Assembly: GCA_902538225.1 (NCBI GenBank)
Contig: CACBEF010000008.1
Coordinates: forward strand, 1 to 49,320
DNA from: an uncultured Prochlorococcus sp.
GTDB taxonomy: Bacteria > Cyanobacteriota > Cyanobacteriia > PCC-6307 > Cyanobiaceae
Reading direction: 5' to 3'
Length of the DNA stretch: 49,320 nt
Part shown: piece after piece, positions 36,154 to 45,750 of the stretch
Numbering within the stretch: the stretch's first letter is position 1
Layout of the letters: each line of letters starts with the position of its first letter
Made by a program: the position numbers and the translations under genes
Notes under the pieces: generated by a model
What the model was told of the DNA's origin: nothing
Seen by the model: only the letters and a program-made list of their open reading frames with translations
Databases searched by the model: none

Positions 36154-37350
36154 TTAATAGTATTCAGAGATTGCTTTTTCAATCCTTTGTAGTCCATCTT
36201 TTATTTTAATTTCTGATGCCGCACAAGATATTCTTATACATTGATCATGCCCAAAAGCTTTTCCAGGTACAACAACTAATCCGTAATCTTGAAGAGCTTT
36301 ATTGCAGAAATCAATAGAGGTAATTGAGGAGTTAGGTAATTTTGGAAATGCGTAAAATGCTCCATTAGGTTCTTCAATATAAATACCATTTATATTGTTA
36401 AGGCCCTCATAGAGAAGTCTTCTTCTGTGATCATAATGGCTATTTATCATTGAGAAAAACTCATTATTAATTTTTAAAGCCTCTAAAGCACCTTTCTGAA
36501 CAAAAGAGCAAACATTACTTGTACTTTGACTTTGTAATGCTGAGGATGCTTTGATTACATCTTTGGGACCTACTAAATAACCTATCCTCCAGCCAGTCAT
36601 AGCCCATCCTTTCGCAAACCCATTTATTATAAAAATCCTATCTTTTAAGTCATTTGCTAATGAAGATAAACTGTAGTGTTTATATTCTTTTTTAAGGATT
36701 AGTTCGTAAATCTCATCAGAAAGAATATTGATATTTGGATTTTCTCTAGCTAAATCGGCAATTTGTAATAATTCTTCCTTTGACATAACTCTTCCAGTAG
36801 GATTATTAGGCGAATTGATAATTATAAATTTAGTTTTTGAAGAGATTTTAGACTTCAAGTCTTTTATATTTATTTTAAATCCATCTTCAGCAGAAGAATT
36901 TGTAAAAATTGGCTCCCCACCCGCCAATCTAACCATCTGGGGATAACTCAACCAATATGGAGAAGGAATAATAACTTCGTCTCCAGTATTTAACAAGACT
37001 TGGAAAAGATTGTATATTGCTTGCTTAGCACCATTTGTGACCATTACATTTTCAAATTCATAATTTAAATCGTTTTGAATTTGAAGTTTATTTGCAATTG
37101 CTTTTCGGAGATCTAAATTCCCCGCTGCGGGCCCGTACTTTGTGAATCCATCAAATATAGCTTTGCTAGTAGCCTTTATAACTTCTTTTGGAGCATCAAA
37201 ATCAGGTTCTCCTGCACTTAAATTGCAAATGTCTACTCCTTCTGCAGATAATTGATTTGCTTTAGCACTTATCTGCAATGTAAGAGAAGGCTCAATTGAA
37301 AGTGCCCGATCAGATAAATTAACTTGAATCATTGACTTATGACTTTTCAA
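36154..37350 (-). CDS. Pyridoxal-phosphate aminotransferase, aspartate aminotransferase type I
   Basis: A 398-residue class I/II aminotransferase. The PLP lysine is Lys247 in G-F-A-K-G-W-A-M-T-G-W-R. N-S-P-N-N-P-T-G and L-S-D-E-I-Y-E supply the ring-binding Asn and Asp/Tyr, and the substrate-carboxylate arginine is in C-I-R-I-S-C-A. Aspartate is the likeliest donor by overall pattern. The first Met gives M-K-S-H-K-S-M, with M7 an alternative. It is 12 bp from phnD on the same strand and may be read with the phn genes. Confidence 0.9.
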   Translation of the reverse strand: MKSHKSMIQVNLSDRALSIEPSLTLQISAKANQLSAEGVDICNLSAGEPDFDAPKEVIKATSKAIFDGFTKYGPAAGNLDLRKAIANKLQIQNDLNYEFENVMVTNGAKQAIYNLFQVLLNTGDEVIIPSPYWLSYPQMVRLAGGEPIFTNSSAEDGFKINIKDLKSKISSKTKFIIINSPNNPTGRVMSKEELLQIADLARENPNINILSDEIYELILKKEYKHYSLSSLANDLKDRIFIINGFAKGWAMTGWRIGYLVGPKDVIKASSALQSQSTSNVCSFVQKGALEALKINNEFFSMINSHYDHRRRLLYEGLNNINGIYIEEPNGAFYAFPKLPNSSITSIDFCNKALQDYGLVVVPGKAFGHDQCIRISCAASEIKIKDGLQRIEKAISEYY

Positions 37351-37493
37351 ATATGACTTTTAATAATGACAAATGCATAAATTAAGAATAAATAAAACTA
37401 TCACACTATGGTTGAATTTAGTTCATTTTCTTAATCTATTTTATTTTCATGTTTTGAATTCTTAAGATAAAAATATTTAAAGTTTTATTTTCG

Positions 37494-37997
37494 GTGAAAA
37501 GGTTAGTAATTGGGAAAGGAAGTGTATTCGCAGATTTGTTAATAATTGGTGAAGCACCTGGAGCACAGGAAGATTTAGAAGGAAAACCTTATGTAGGTAA
37601 ATCTGGTAAGCTATTAAACGAATTATTAATACAAGCTGGGATTGACTATAAGAAGGATGTTTATTTTTGTAATGTAATTAAATGTCATCCACCAAATAAT
37701 AGAAAACCCACTGCTAGAGAAATTAATATTCATAAACCTTGGTTATTACAGCAAATAAAGCTAGTTGATCCAAAATTTATATTACTTACTGGTTCAACTG
37801 CTATGAGAGCTATTTTAGAAGTTAAAGATCCTATAAGTAATTTAAGAGGTCAATGGATTAAAAAAGATGGGAGAGAAATTATGGTAATTTTTCATCCATC
37901 TTATTTGTTGAGATTTCCTTCAAAAGAAATCAATAAACCTTACCATCTAACTTTGAAAGACCTAGAGAATGTAAGTGGTAAACTATATGCCGTATAA
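37494..37997 (+). CDS. Family 4-type uracil-DNA glycosylase lacking most Fe-S cysteines
   Basis: A 167-residue DNA-repair enzyme that removes uracil from DNA. The active-site motif G-E-A-P-G and the DNA-binding F-H-P-S-Y-L-L-R are intact, as is C-N-V-I-K-C. Typical family 4 enzymes have four cysteines for a 4Fe-4S cluster: two in an N-terminal CxxC, one in N-V-V-K-C and one about 16 residues later. Here the N-terminus starts right at V-I-G-K-G, with no CxxC, and the fourth position reads His. GTG at 37494 is the first usable start; the upstream frame is open only to a TGA at 37455 and holds no cysteine. Confidence 0.82.
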   Translation: MKRLVIGKGSVFADLLIIGEAPGAQEDLEGKPYVGKSGKLLNELLIQAGIDYKKDVYFCNVIKCHPPNNRKPTAREINIHKPWLLQQIKLVDPKFILLTGSTAMRAILEVKDPISNLRGQWIKKDGREIMVIFHPSYLLRFPSKEINKPYHLTLKDLENVSGKLYAV

Positions 37998-38032
37998 TTT
38001 AGTGAAATCCTTTTTGAATATCAAGAATTTTA

Positions 38033-39250
38033 ATGTCATTAACTCAATCAAAAGAGGTTAATAGTCTCTCCAAAAGATATTCAACTCATATTGAGAGAAG
38101 GATAACTAAAACAGTAATGGTGGGTGATGTCGCTATTGGAAGTGATTATCCAGTAAGAGTTCAATCGATGATAAATGAAGATACGATGGATGTCGAAAAT
38201 GCTTACTTAGCTATCAAAAGACTTCATGATGTGGGTTGTGAAATAGTAAGGTTAACTGTCCCTTCCTTAGCACATGCCAAAGCAGTAGGAGATATAAAGG
38301 TAAAATTACTAGAAAATAATATCAATACCCCCTTGGTGGCTGATGTTCACCATAATGGTATGAAAATTGCAATGGAAGTTGCAAAACATGTTGATAAAGT
38401 AAGAATTAATCCTGGATTGTTTGTTTTTGAAAAATCAGACCCTACAAGAACTGAATATACAGATGAGGAATTTGAAACTATTAAGCAAACAATACTTAAA
38501 AGATTTACCCCTTTAGTTGAAGTTTTAAAGGCTGAAAAAAAAGCTCTAAGGATTGGAGTTAATCATGGGTCTCTATCTGAGAGGATGCTTTTTACTTATG
38601 GAGATACGCCATTAGGAATGACAGAATCTGCGATGGAGTTCGTCAAAATTTGTGATGAGCTTGATTTTCATAACATAATTATTTCTATGAAAGCTTCTAG
38701 GGCTCCTGTCATGATGGCAGCTTACAGAATGATTGCAGATAGGCTTGACTCAGAAGGATATAACTATCCCTTACATTTAGGAGTGACCGAAGCTGGTGAT
38801 GGTGATTATGGAAGGATTAAAAGTACTGCTGGAATTGGAACGCTTTTAGCAGAGGGATTAGGAGATACCATCAGGGTTTCCTTAACAGAAGCTCCAGAAA
38901 AGGAAATACCAGTGTGCTATTCAATTTTGCAATCTCTAGGATTAAGAAAAACAATGGTTGAATACATCAGTTGCCCTAGTTGTGGTCGAACACTTTTCAA
39001 TCTAGAAGAAGTTGTAGATAAAGTTAGGAACGCCACCTCACATTTAACGGGTCTAGATATAGCAATAATGGGATGTATTGTTAATGGGCCAGGAGAAATG
39101 GCAGATGCTGATTATGGTTATGTCGGGAAGGGTAAAGGAACTATTGCCTTATATAGAAGGAAAGAAGAGATAAAAAGAGTACCTGAAGATGAGGGGGTTA
39201 ATGCTTTAATTCAACTTATTAAGGATGATGGGAAGTGGATTGATCCTTAA
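38033..39250 (+). CDS. ispG: 4-hydroxy-3-methylbut-2-enyl diphosphate synthase
   Basis: A 405-residue iron-sulfur enzyme of the methylerythritol phosphate pathway, which makes isoprenoid precursors for carotenoids and phytol. The TIM-barrel part begins [23 protein letters not shown] and V-T-E-A-G follow. The cluster ligands are in S-C-P-S-C-G-R-T and G-C-I-V-N-G-P-G-E. Length matches the bacterial type without the plant insertion. It is 35 bp after the glycosylase gene on the same strand. Confidence 0.97.
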   Translation: MSLTQSKEVNSLSKRYSTHIERRITKTVMVGDVAIGSDYPVRVQSMINEDTMDVENAYLAIKRLHDVGCEIVRLTVPSLAHAKAVGDIKVKLLENNINTPLVADVHHNGMKIAMEVAKHVDKVRINPGLFVFEKSDPTRTEYTDEEFETIKQTILKRFTPLVEVLKAEKKALRIGVNHGSLSERMLFTYGDTPLGMTESAMEFVKICDELDFHNIIISMKASRAPVMMAAYRMIADRLDSEGYNYPLHLGVTEAGDGDYGRIKSTAGIGTLLAEGLGDTIRVSLTEAPEKEIPVCYSILQSLGLRKTMVEYISCPSCGRTLFNLEEVVDKVRNATSHLTGLDIAIMGCIVNGPGEMADADYGYVGKGKGTIALYRRKEEIKRVPEDEGVNALIQLIKDDGKWIDP

Positions 39251-39311
39251 GGTTTTGTCAAAATTTTGAATTATAAATAAATTCTTTTTATAATAAAAAA
39301 TATCGAATTAT

Positions 39312-40646
39312 TTGAAGATAAGAAAATTGCTTAAAAAAAAATATATATTTCTGTTTGCGACATCCTTTTCTGGACTATTTTTAAATAATTTTGCAGAGGC
39401 AACAGTTTTAAATAATAGTTATAAAGAAGTAATTGATCATGTTTGGCAAATTGTATATAGAGATTTTCTTGATTCAAGCGGCAAATTTCAAAAGTCCAAT
39501 TGGATTAATCTAAGAAAAGAAGTTTTATCAAAAACATATTCAGATAGCAATGAAGCATATGATGCGATTAGAGATATGCTTTCTAACTTAGATGATTCTT
39601 ATACAAGATTTTTAGAACCTAAGGAATTTAATCAAATGAGAATCGATACCTCTGGTGAATTAACTGGAGTTGGTATCCAAATAGTTAAAGATAAAGAATC
39701 TGATGATTTAATAATTATTTCTCCAATAGAGGGCACCCCTGCATTTGATGCTGGAATTAAATCTAGAGATAAAATATTATCCATAGATGGTATTTCTACT
39801 GAAGGTATGAATATTGAGGAGGCCGTGAAATTAATAAGAGGACAAAGAGGTACTAAAGTAAAGCTTGAAATTCTTAGAGGTTCTAATTCCTTTTTTAAGA
39901 TTTTATCAAGAGAAAAAATTGAAATAAAATCTGTATCAAGTAAAGTCAATCAAACCAAAAATGGCTTATCAATTGGCTATGTAAGAATTAAACAATTTAA
40001 TGCAAATGCATCAAAAGAGACTAGAGATGCTATTAAGGATTTAGAAACAAAAAAAGTCGCAGGATATGTTCTTGACTTGAGAAGTAATCCTGGAGGTTTA
40101 TTAGAATCAAGCATTGATATCTCAAGGCACTTCATTAACAAAGGAGTAATAGTAAGTACGGTAAGTAAAGATGGTTTAAAAGAAACAAAAAAAGGAAACG
40201 GTCAAGCTCTAACAAAAAAGCCCTTAGTTGTCTTAGTTAATGAGGGTTCTGCTAGTGCTAGTGAAATAGTCTCTGGTGCAATAAAGGATAACAAAAGAGG
40301 AAAATTAGTCGGGAAGAAAACGTTTGGTAAAGGTTTAGTTCAATCTATGAGAACATTAGTTGATGGTTCAGGTCTAACTGTTACAGTCGCTAAGTATTTA
40401 ACTCCTAACGGCACTGATATAAACAAATCTGGAATTATTCCAGACATAGAAGTAAAAATGAATACAAACCCTATACTTCAAATAGAGATAGGAACTAGAA
40501 AAGATAAACAATATAGAGCTGGTGAAAAAGAGCTAATAAATATAATTAATAGAAAGAATCAGATAAGCGAATTTAAACCCGACACTGCAAACCTTAATGC
40601 ATTCCTAAAAATTAATAAGGAAGATAAAGTATTTTCATTAAATTAA
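39312..40646 (+). CDS. ctpA: Carboxyl-terminal processing protease
   Basis: A 444-residue exported serine protease. The signal peptide is residues 1-30. A PDZ domain covers about 105-195 (G-V-G-I-Q-I, I-S-P-I-E-G-T-P-A). The catalytic Ser315 (G-S-A-S-A-S-E) and Lys340 (T-F-G-K-G) are 25 residues apart, as in D1-processing proteases. Cyanobacterial CtpA trims the C-terminus of the photosystem II protein D1, but there are paralogues, so the exact member is uncertain. The start is TTG at 39312. Confidence 0.92.
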   Translation: MKIRKLLKKKYIFLFATSFSGLFLNNFAEATVLNNSYKEVIDHVWQIVYRDFLDSSGKFQKSNWINLRKEVLSKTYSDSNEAYDAIRDMLSNLDDSYTRFLEPKEFNQMRIDTSGELTGVGIQIVKDKESDDLIIISPIEGTPAFDAGIKSRDKILSIDGISTEGMNIEEAVKLIRGQRGTKVKLEILRGSNSFFKILSREKIEIKSVSSKVNQTKNGLSIGYVRIKQFNANASKETRDAIKDLETKKVAGYVLDLRSNPGGLLESSIDISRHFINKGVIVSTVSKDGLKETKKGNGQALTKKPLVVLVNEGSASASEIVSGAIKDNKRGKLVGKKTFGKGLVQSMRTLVDGSGLTVTVAKYLTPNGTDINKSGIIPDIEVKMNTNPILQIEIGTRKDKQYRAGEKELINIINRKNQISEFKPDTANLNAFLKINKEDKVFSLN

Positions 40647-41557
40647 TTACTCATATCCAGCATTCTCTTAATTGGCACATAGGCTCTTCTTATTATTTCT
40701 GGGTCTAGTTCGATAGACGGGGAATTATTTTTCAAACAATCAAGAATTTTTTCTAAAGTATTTAATTTCATATATGGACACTCGTTACATTTACAACCTT
40801 CTACATCAGGGACTTCAATAAAAATTTTATTAGGTTCTTTCTTTTTCATTTGATGAATTATTCCAGGTTCAGTTAATACTATGTAAGTTTTAGATGGATC
40901 TTTACTTACGAAATCAAGCAGCTTACTTGTTGATCCAATAAAGTCTGAGAGAATTAGTAAATTTTGACTACATTCAGGATGAGCAATTACTTTTGATCCT
41001 GGATTTTGATATTTTAATTTTAGAAGTGCTTCTTCACTAAACGATTCATGAACAATGCAGCTGCCAGGCCATAATTTAAGATCTCTTCCTGAATTTTTCT
41101 GTACCCATCTTCCAAGGTTCTGATCTGGTGCAAATATTATCTTTTTATCTTCAGGTATCTTTTTAATTAATGAGACTGCATTACTGCTTGTACATATCAG
41201 ATCACTTTGAGCTTTTACTTCTGCAGTACAATTTATATAACTTACGACATAGTGATCTGGATTTTCTTCCCTGAACTTTTGAAATTTATCTGAGGGACAA
41301 TCGTCTGCTAATGAGCATCCTGCGTCAATATCTGGTAAAAGTACTTTTTTATTTGGGCTTAGTATTTTTGCGGTTTCGGCCATAAAGTGCACACCGCAAA
41401 AAATTATTATGTCTGCGTCATTATTTGCAGCTTTCCTAGATAGATCTAATGAATCGCCAATAAAATCTGCAATTTCCTGAATCTCAGGAGCTTGATAATA
41501 GTGCGCAAGAATAATTGCATTCGCTTTTTCGCAACGCTCCTTTATTTCAGAAATCAA
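40643..41557 (-). CDS. nadA: Quinolinate synthase
   Basis: A 304-residue enzyme that condenses iminoaspartate with dihydroxyacetone phosphate to quinolinate for NAD synthesis. It has a 4Fe-4S cluster held by three of the cysteines, placed in F-C-G-V-H-F, C-T-S-S-N-A and C-K-C-N-E-C. The N-terminus I-L-A-H-Y-Y-Q is typical. TTG at 41557 is the first usable start, but the frame stays open another 57 bp upstream with a plausible extension and no standard start codon. The 3' end overlaps the convergent ctpA by 4 bp. Confidence 0.95.
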   Translation of the reverse strand: MISEIKERCEKANAIILAHYYQAPEIQEIADFIGDSLDLSRKAANNDADIIIFCGVHFMAETAKILSPNKKVLLPDIDAGCSLADDCPSDKFQKFREENPDHYVVSYINCTAEVKAQSDLICTSSNAVSLIKKIPEDKKIIFAPDQNLGRWVQKNSGRDLKLWPGSCIVHESFSEEALLKLKYQNPGSKVIAHPECSQNLLILSDFIGSTSKLLDFVSKDPSKTYIVLTEPGIIHQMKKKEPNKIFIEVPDVEGCKCNECPYMKLNTLEKILDCLKNNSPSIELDPEIIRRAYVPIKRMLDMSN

Positions 41558-41660
41558 ATCCTCTTCGTTTTGAACTGATTTCTGTTTTGCAGTAGAAGTT
41601 ATACTGGTCAGGATTTAGAATATCTCTAAATAGATTATATGCCTTTAAAGAGAAAAAATT

Positions 41661-42494
41661 CTGACAAATTTTAAAATTGCTATTGTTGGTGACTGTCATG
41701 GTCAATGGTCTGAATTAGACTTGAAAGTTTTATCGATTATCAAACCAAATATTGTTTTATTTGTTGGTGATATTTCTGATGGAAGTGTAAAAATTATTAA
41801 AAAAATTAATGAGATCAAAATTCCTACTTTTGTGATTTTAGGAAATCATGATAGAGGAAAAGATTTTACAGGCGAAACTCTCTCAAAGCAGATACGTGTT
41901 CTTGGTGAAAAATATTGTGCATGGGATTTGAAAGTTTTTAATAATCAAATAAATTTATTGTCTGCTAGACCATGTAGTTCTGGCGGAGGCTATTATCTTT
42001 CAAAAGAAGTTAAAGGTGTTTATGGACCTATAACCGAACAAGATTCAACAAATAAAATTATCAAATGTTCAGAAGAGACTGTTGAAGAAATACCTCTAAT
42101 AATTATGTCTCATGCTGGTCCTTCAGGTTTAGGTTCAGAACCTAAAAGCATTTGTGGGAAAGACTGGAAATTACCCTCTTTAGATTGGGGAGATAGAGAT
42201 TTGTCTGCTGCTATTTCTCAAATACAAAAGAGAAGAAAAGTTGATCTTGTAATTTTTGGTCATATGCATAACCAGCTTAAAAGAAATCTTGGTTTAAGAG
42301 AGATGTTTAAAATTGATAGCAAAGGAACGATTTATTTCAACACTGCTGTGGTACCAAGATATAAAACTGATGAAGATGGAAAATTGCTAATTAACTTTTC
42401 ATGGATTGAGTTTGAAAATAAGGAATTAAGGCATGTTTCTCATCGATGGTATTCAGAGTCTGGTGTAATTCGTGAAGAAGATAAATTTTTTTAG
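41661..42494 (+). CDS. Calcineurin-like metallophosphoesterase, TIGR04168 type
   Basis: A phosphoesterase conserved in cyanobacteria and plants. Metal sites are V-G-D-C-H-G-Q-W, V-G-D-I-S-D, G-N-H-D-R-G, M-S-H-A-G-P and F-G-H-M-H-N. The first of these, essential for metal binding, lies upstream of the first normal start (TTG at 41721, which would begin M-K-V-L). The in-frame stop is TAA at 41646; between it and the motif only ATT (41658) and CTG (41661) could start translation. I chose CTG, with AGAGAA just before it. The target is unknown. Confidence 0.78.
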   Translation: MTNFKIAIVGDCHGQWSELDLKVLSIIKPNIVLFVGDISDGSVKIIKKINEIKIPTFVILGNHDRGKDFTGETLSKQIRVLGEKYCAWDLKVFNNQINLLSARPCSSGGGYYLSKEVKGVYGPITEQDSTNKIIKCSEETVEEIPLIIMSHAGPSGLGSEPKSICGKDWKLPSLDWGDRDLSAAISQIQKRRKVDLVIFGHMHNQLKRNLGLREMFKIDSKGTIYFNTAVVPRYKTDEDGKLLINFSWIEFENKELRHVSHRWYSESGVIREEDKFF

Positions 42495-42517
42495 GATTAA
42501 ATATCTCTGATCATATT

Positions 42518-43315
42518 TTAAGTATTTTTGGGCTTTTCATATCTTGAAAATAATGTTTGAGATAAGATATAACCCGCAATTCCTGCGGCTGTAAAAGCTA
42601 AACCATTTTTAAATAAAGGTAATAAATCATTTGTTCTGGATATTATCGGTGCCAAACCAAAAATTCCAAATAACATTCCCCATAAAGGAGAAAGAAGAGC
42701 TAAAAATCCAATTGATATGACTTGACCTTCTTTCCTTGGGGCAGATGCGAAACCTGCTACTAAACCTCCAAGAATCGATGTACATAAAGTCCATATATAT
42801 TGCTCTTTGGGCAGGCCAGGGACAACTTGGCATCCTCCTCTTTCGAGGCAAATCTTTACTGAATCAATTGCATCTAATACTGCACCATCCTCACCATGAT
42901 CTTTAACATAGTATTGGTTACCAAATCTTGTTTGAAGTTCAACCCAAAATAACCTTGGCATAAAATTAAAATAAGCCTCTCCTACGTTAAAGTTCAGTAA
43001 ATTTCCCCCTCTAGGATCCGCAACTATCAACAAACTTGTCTCATCTAAATCCCAATAGTCCTTTATTGCACTACCAGGAGAACTTTCAAACTGAGATAAA
43101 TATTTAATTTTCCACCCACTTTCAATTTCTAGATTGTTGAGCTTTTCCTCTAAAGATTTTTTCTGATTAGGGCTTAATGTTTTAGCTAAATCAATTACTG
43201 GTGTTTTTTCTTCTGGTAAGAGATTTGGATTATTTATAGCGAAAACGGGTTTATGTGAAATTAAAACTAATATAGATAGAAATATTCCTAATAAATAGTT
43301 AATCTTTGAAGGCAT
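42518..43315 (-). CDS. TPM-domain protein (Psb32/TLP18.3-like)
   Basis: A 265-residue exported membrane protein. The signal peptide is residues 1-26. The TPM domain (about 38-165) has V-I-D-L-A-K-T-L-S, L-L-I-V-A-D-P-R-G-G and F-W-V-E-L-Q. Two or three hydrophobic helices follow after residue 178. In cyanobacteria Psb32 and its plant relative TLP18.3 help photosystem II repair in the thylakoid lumen; that role is inferred for this one. It converges with the phosphoesterase. Confidence 0.85.
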   Translation of the reverse strand: MPSKINYLLGIFLSILVLISHKPVFAINNPNLLPEEKTPVIDLAKTLSPNQKKSLEEKLNNLEIESGWKIKYLSQFESSPGSAIKDYWDLDETSLLIVADPRGGNLLNFNVGEAYFNFMPRLFWVELQTRFGNQYYVKDHGEDGAVLDAIDSVKICLERGGCQVVPGLPKEQYIWTLCTSILGGLVAGFASAPRKEGQVISIGFLALLSPLWGMLFGIFGLAPIISRTNDLLPLFKNGLAFTAAGIAGYILSQTLFSRYEKPKNT

Positions 43316-43346
43316 AAATAAGTTTTGTCTCTTTATATTTTCGCCG

Positions 43347-44537
43347 ATGAATAGCTTACCCGCGAATAATCCAGATTGGTTAGTAAAAAAAATAATAAAA
43401 ATGGGTGGGACTATAAGTTTTTATGACTTTATGAATTTTGCATTAAATGATCCTCTTAATGGTTATTACGGCAGCGGTAAAGCTGAGTTAGGCGTTCGAG
43501 GCGATTTTGTCACATCACCATCTTTATCTGATGATTTTGCTTTTTTAGTTGGTAAACAAATAGAAGATTGGTTGATTCAGTTCAAAAGTAGTTTTTTATC
43601 TAATGAGACATTATCTGTAACTGAATTTGGAGCTGGAGATGGAAGCTTTATGAGTGGATTAATTAAATACTTTTTAGAAAATAGCAAGAATTTTTTAGAA
43701 GGTATTTCTTTTGTAATTATTGAACCTAATGAAGGGATGGTAGAAAAACAAAAAAATAAATTGGAGGAATTTTTGAACTTAGGTATTGATATTTTATGGA
43801 AAGGTTTGGATGAAGTAGAGAAAAATAATATAAATGGAATAGTTCTAGCAAATGAAGTTTTGGATGCTTTGCCAGTTGAAAGAATAACCTTCTCAAAGGG
43901 AAAACTAATTCGACAAGCAGTTTCTATAGACAAAAAATCTCATAAATTATTTTTTGATAAAATGCCAATTACACGTGAATTGGAAAAAAGTTTTGAACTT
44001 GCTAAAAGTGAGTTGGGAATAACTATTCCGCCTGAAGATGCTCTTGAAGGATGGACGACAGAATGGCATGTAGATAACTCAAAATGGTTAGAAGCTATTT
44101 ATGGGAAAATCAATAATGGCATTTTATTGATAATTGATTACGCTAAAGAAGCTAAAAAATACTATAACTCTAAGAATTCTGATGGGACTATAGTTTCATA
44201 TGAAAATCAAAAAATGAAGAATAATGTCCTAGATTCTCCTGGAAATTGCGATTTAACATCTCATGTGTGCATAGAAACTTTAATTAATGATGCTGAGACT
44301 CTTGGATTTGATACTGTTGGAATAACAAAACAAGGAGAGGCTTTATTGGCGCTTGGATTGGCTGAGAGACTTTATGGGATTCAGAAAGAATTTAAGGAGA
44401 ATTTATCAAATGCTCTTTTAAGAAGAGAGGCATTACTTAGACTCGTAGATCCTGTTTGTTTAGGTGATTTTAAGTGGTTTGTTTTTAAAAAGTTTAATGA
44501 GAAGAAAATGAATATAAATTCAACCTGTTTGCGTTAA
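43347..44537 (+). CDS. MidA-family SAM-dependent methyltransferase (DUF185)
   Basis: A 396-residue protein with the MidA/NDUFAF7 pattern: [21 protein letters not shown], motif [21 protein letters not shown], and L-I-I-D-Y-A. In mitochondria NDUFAF7 methylates an arginine of a complex I subunit; cyanobacterial NDH-1 is a possible target, but this is not shown. The stop overlaps the convergent aroB stop by 4 bp, and it is divergent from the TPM gene across 31 bp. Confidence 0.9.
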   Translation: MNSLPANNPDWLVKKIIKMGGTISFYDFMNFALNDPLNGYYGSGKAELGVRGDFVTSPSLSDDFAFLVGKQIEDWLIQFKSSFLSNETLSVTEFGAGDGSFMSGLIKYFLENSKNFLEGISFVIIEPNEGMVEKQKNKLEEFLNLGIDILWKGLDEVEKNNINGIVLANEVLDALPVERITFSKGKLIRQAVSIDKKSHKLFFDKMPITRELEKSFELAKSELGITIPPEDALEGWTTEWHVDNSKWLEAIYGKINNGILLIIDYAKEAKKYYNSKNSDGTIVSYENQKMKNNVLDSPGNCDLTSHVCIETLINDAETLGFDTVGITKQGEALLALGLAERLYGIQKEFKENLSNALLRREALLRLVDPVCLGDFKWFVFKKFNEKKMNINSTCLR

Positions 44538-45625
44538 GAAAAAAACTTTAAAAATAATGAATCTTCCACGTCATCATATATATCAACAGCACCAATTTCT
44601 TTCGGTAATATAAATCTCATTTTGCCATCACGAACTTTTTTATCACCCATAAGTATTGTTAGAACGTCTTCTTTATTTATTTTGGGGATCTCGGTAGGAA
44701 GATCATAACTCTCTAAGAGAATTCGCTGTCTCTCTAATTCTTCTTTAGACCATAACCCTTTTTCAATTGCTATTTTCCCCGCAATATTCATACCAATTGA
44801 TATTGCCTCACCATGCAGAAATTTGCCGTATCCACATAAATTTTCAATAACGTGACCAAAAGAATGACCATAATTCAATATTGCTCTAACACCATTTTCA
44901 TGTTCGTCTTGAGAAACAACATGAGACTTTGTTTTAATTGAACTATTAATTATTTTAATTAGATATTCATTTTTGAGATTTATAAGTTCATTTTTGTTTT
45001 TTTCAATTTCTAAGTATTCGAAAAGTTCTTTATCTCTTATTACTCCGTATTTTATTACTTCGGCCATGCCTGCACTAAATTCTCTTTTGGGCAAACTTTT
45101 TAAAGTTTCTGGATCAATAAAAACTGCTTTAGGTTGATTGAAAGCTCCAATTAAATTCTTACCTTTTGGATGATTTACTCCTGTTTTTCCTCCCACAGAT
45201 GAATCAACCATTGATAATAATGTTGTTGGAATCTGAATATATTCGATACCTCTCAGCCAAGTCGCAGCTGCAAAACCACTTACATCTCCAACAATTCCTC
45301 CTCCAAGGGCAATAATTATTGAATTTCTATCTAAGCCAAATTCAAATGCTACATCATATATTTCACTTAAGGTTTTTAAGTTTTTATATGATTCTCCAGC
45401 CTTGATAAGGAACATTTTGGCCTGAAATTTATTATCTTTTAAATTATTTAAAAATTTTTCTCCATACAAATTTGATATTTCTTCATTTGAAATCACAAGT
45501 ATTTTTCTATTCTTTGTTATTCCAATTTTTAAAAGTTCTTCGCTGATATTCTTCAGTATCCCTGCTTCTAGAGTTACTTCGTATGACTTATCACCTAATG
45601 GGACTAATATTTTTCTCTTATTCAC
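44534..45625 (-). CDS. aroB: 3-dehydroquinate synthase
   Basis: A 363-residue NAD- and zinc-dependent enzyme, the second step of the shikimate pathway. NAD motif [10 protein letters not shown] is followed by [16 protein letters not shown]. Metal ligands lie in [16 protein letters not shown] and L-H-G-E-A. Length is normal. Divergent from purK across a 125-bp gap. Confidence 0.97.
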   Translation of the reverse strand: MNKRKILVPLGDKSYEVTLEAGILKNISEELLKIGITKNRKILVISNEEISNLYGEKFLNNLKDNKFQAKMFLIKAGESYKNLKTLSEIYDVAFEFGLDRNSIIIALGGGIVGDVSGFAAATWLRGIEYIQIPTTLLSMVDSSVGGKTGVNHPKGKNLIGAFNQPKAVFIDPETLKSLPKREFSAGMAEVIKYGVIRDKELFEYLEIEKNKNELINLKNEYLIKIINSSIKTKSHVVSQDEHENGVRAILNYGHSFGHVIENLCGYGKFLHGEAISIGMNIAGKIAIEKGLWSKEELERQRILLESYDLPTEIPKINKEDVLTILMGDKKVRDGKMRFILPKEIGAVDIYDDVEDSLFLKFFS

Positions 45626-45750
45626 AATTGATTACCTAGTTAAAATTTATAAATATTTGGTATTAAATATTTTATATATTAGCAAAATCTAAGCTCTAGA
45701 TCCTTAAAAATTCAGTTGTTAAGAATTAGAAATGGTAATAAAATCATGCT

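Noticed and set aside
37350-37493. Hidden N-terminal exon-like or frameshifted CxxC part of the glycosylase
   Set aside because: All three frames upstream were read; none encodes a CxxC near the start.
39255-39270. Short AT palindrome (TCAAAATTTTGA) after ispG
   Set aside because: Such short AT-only palindromes are expected by chance in this base composition.
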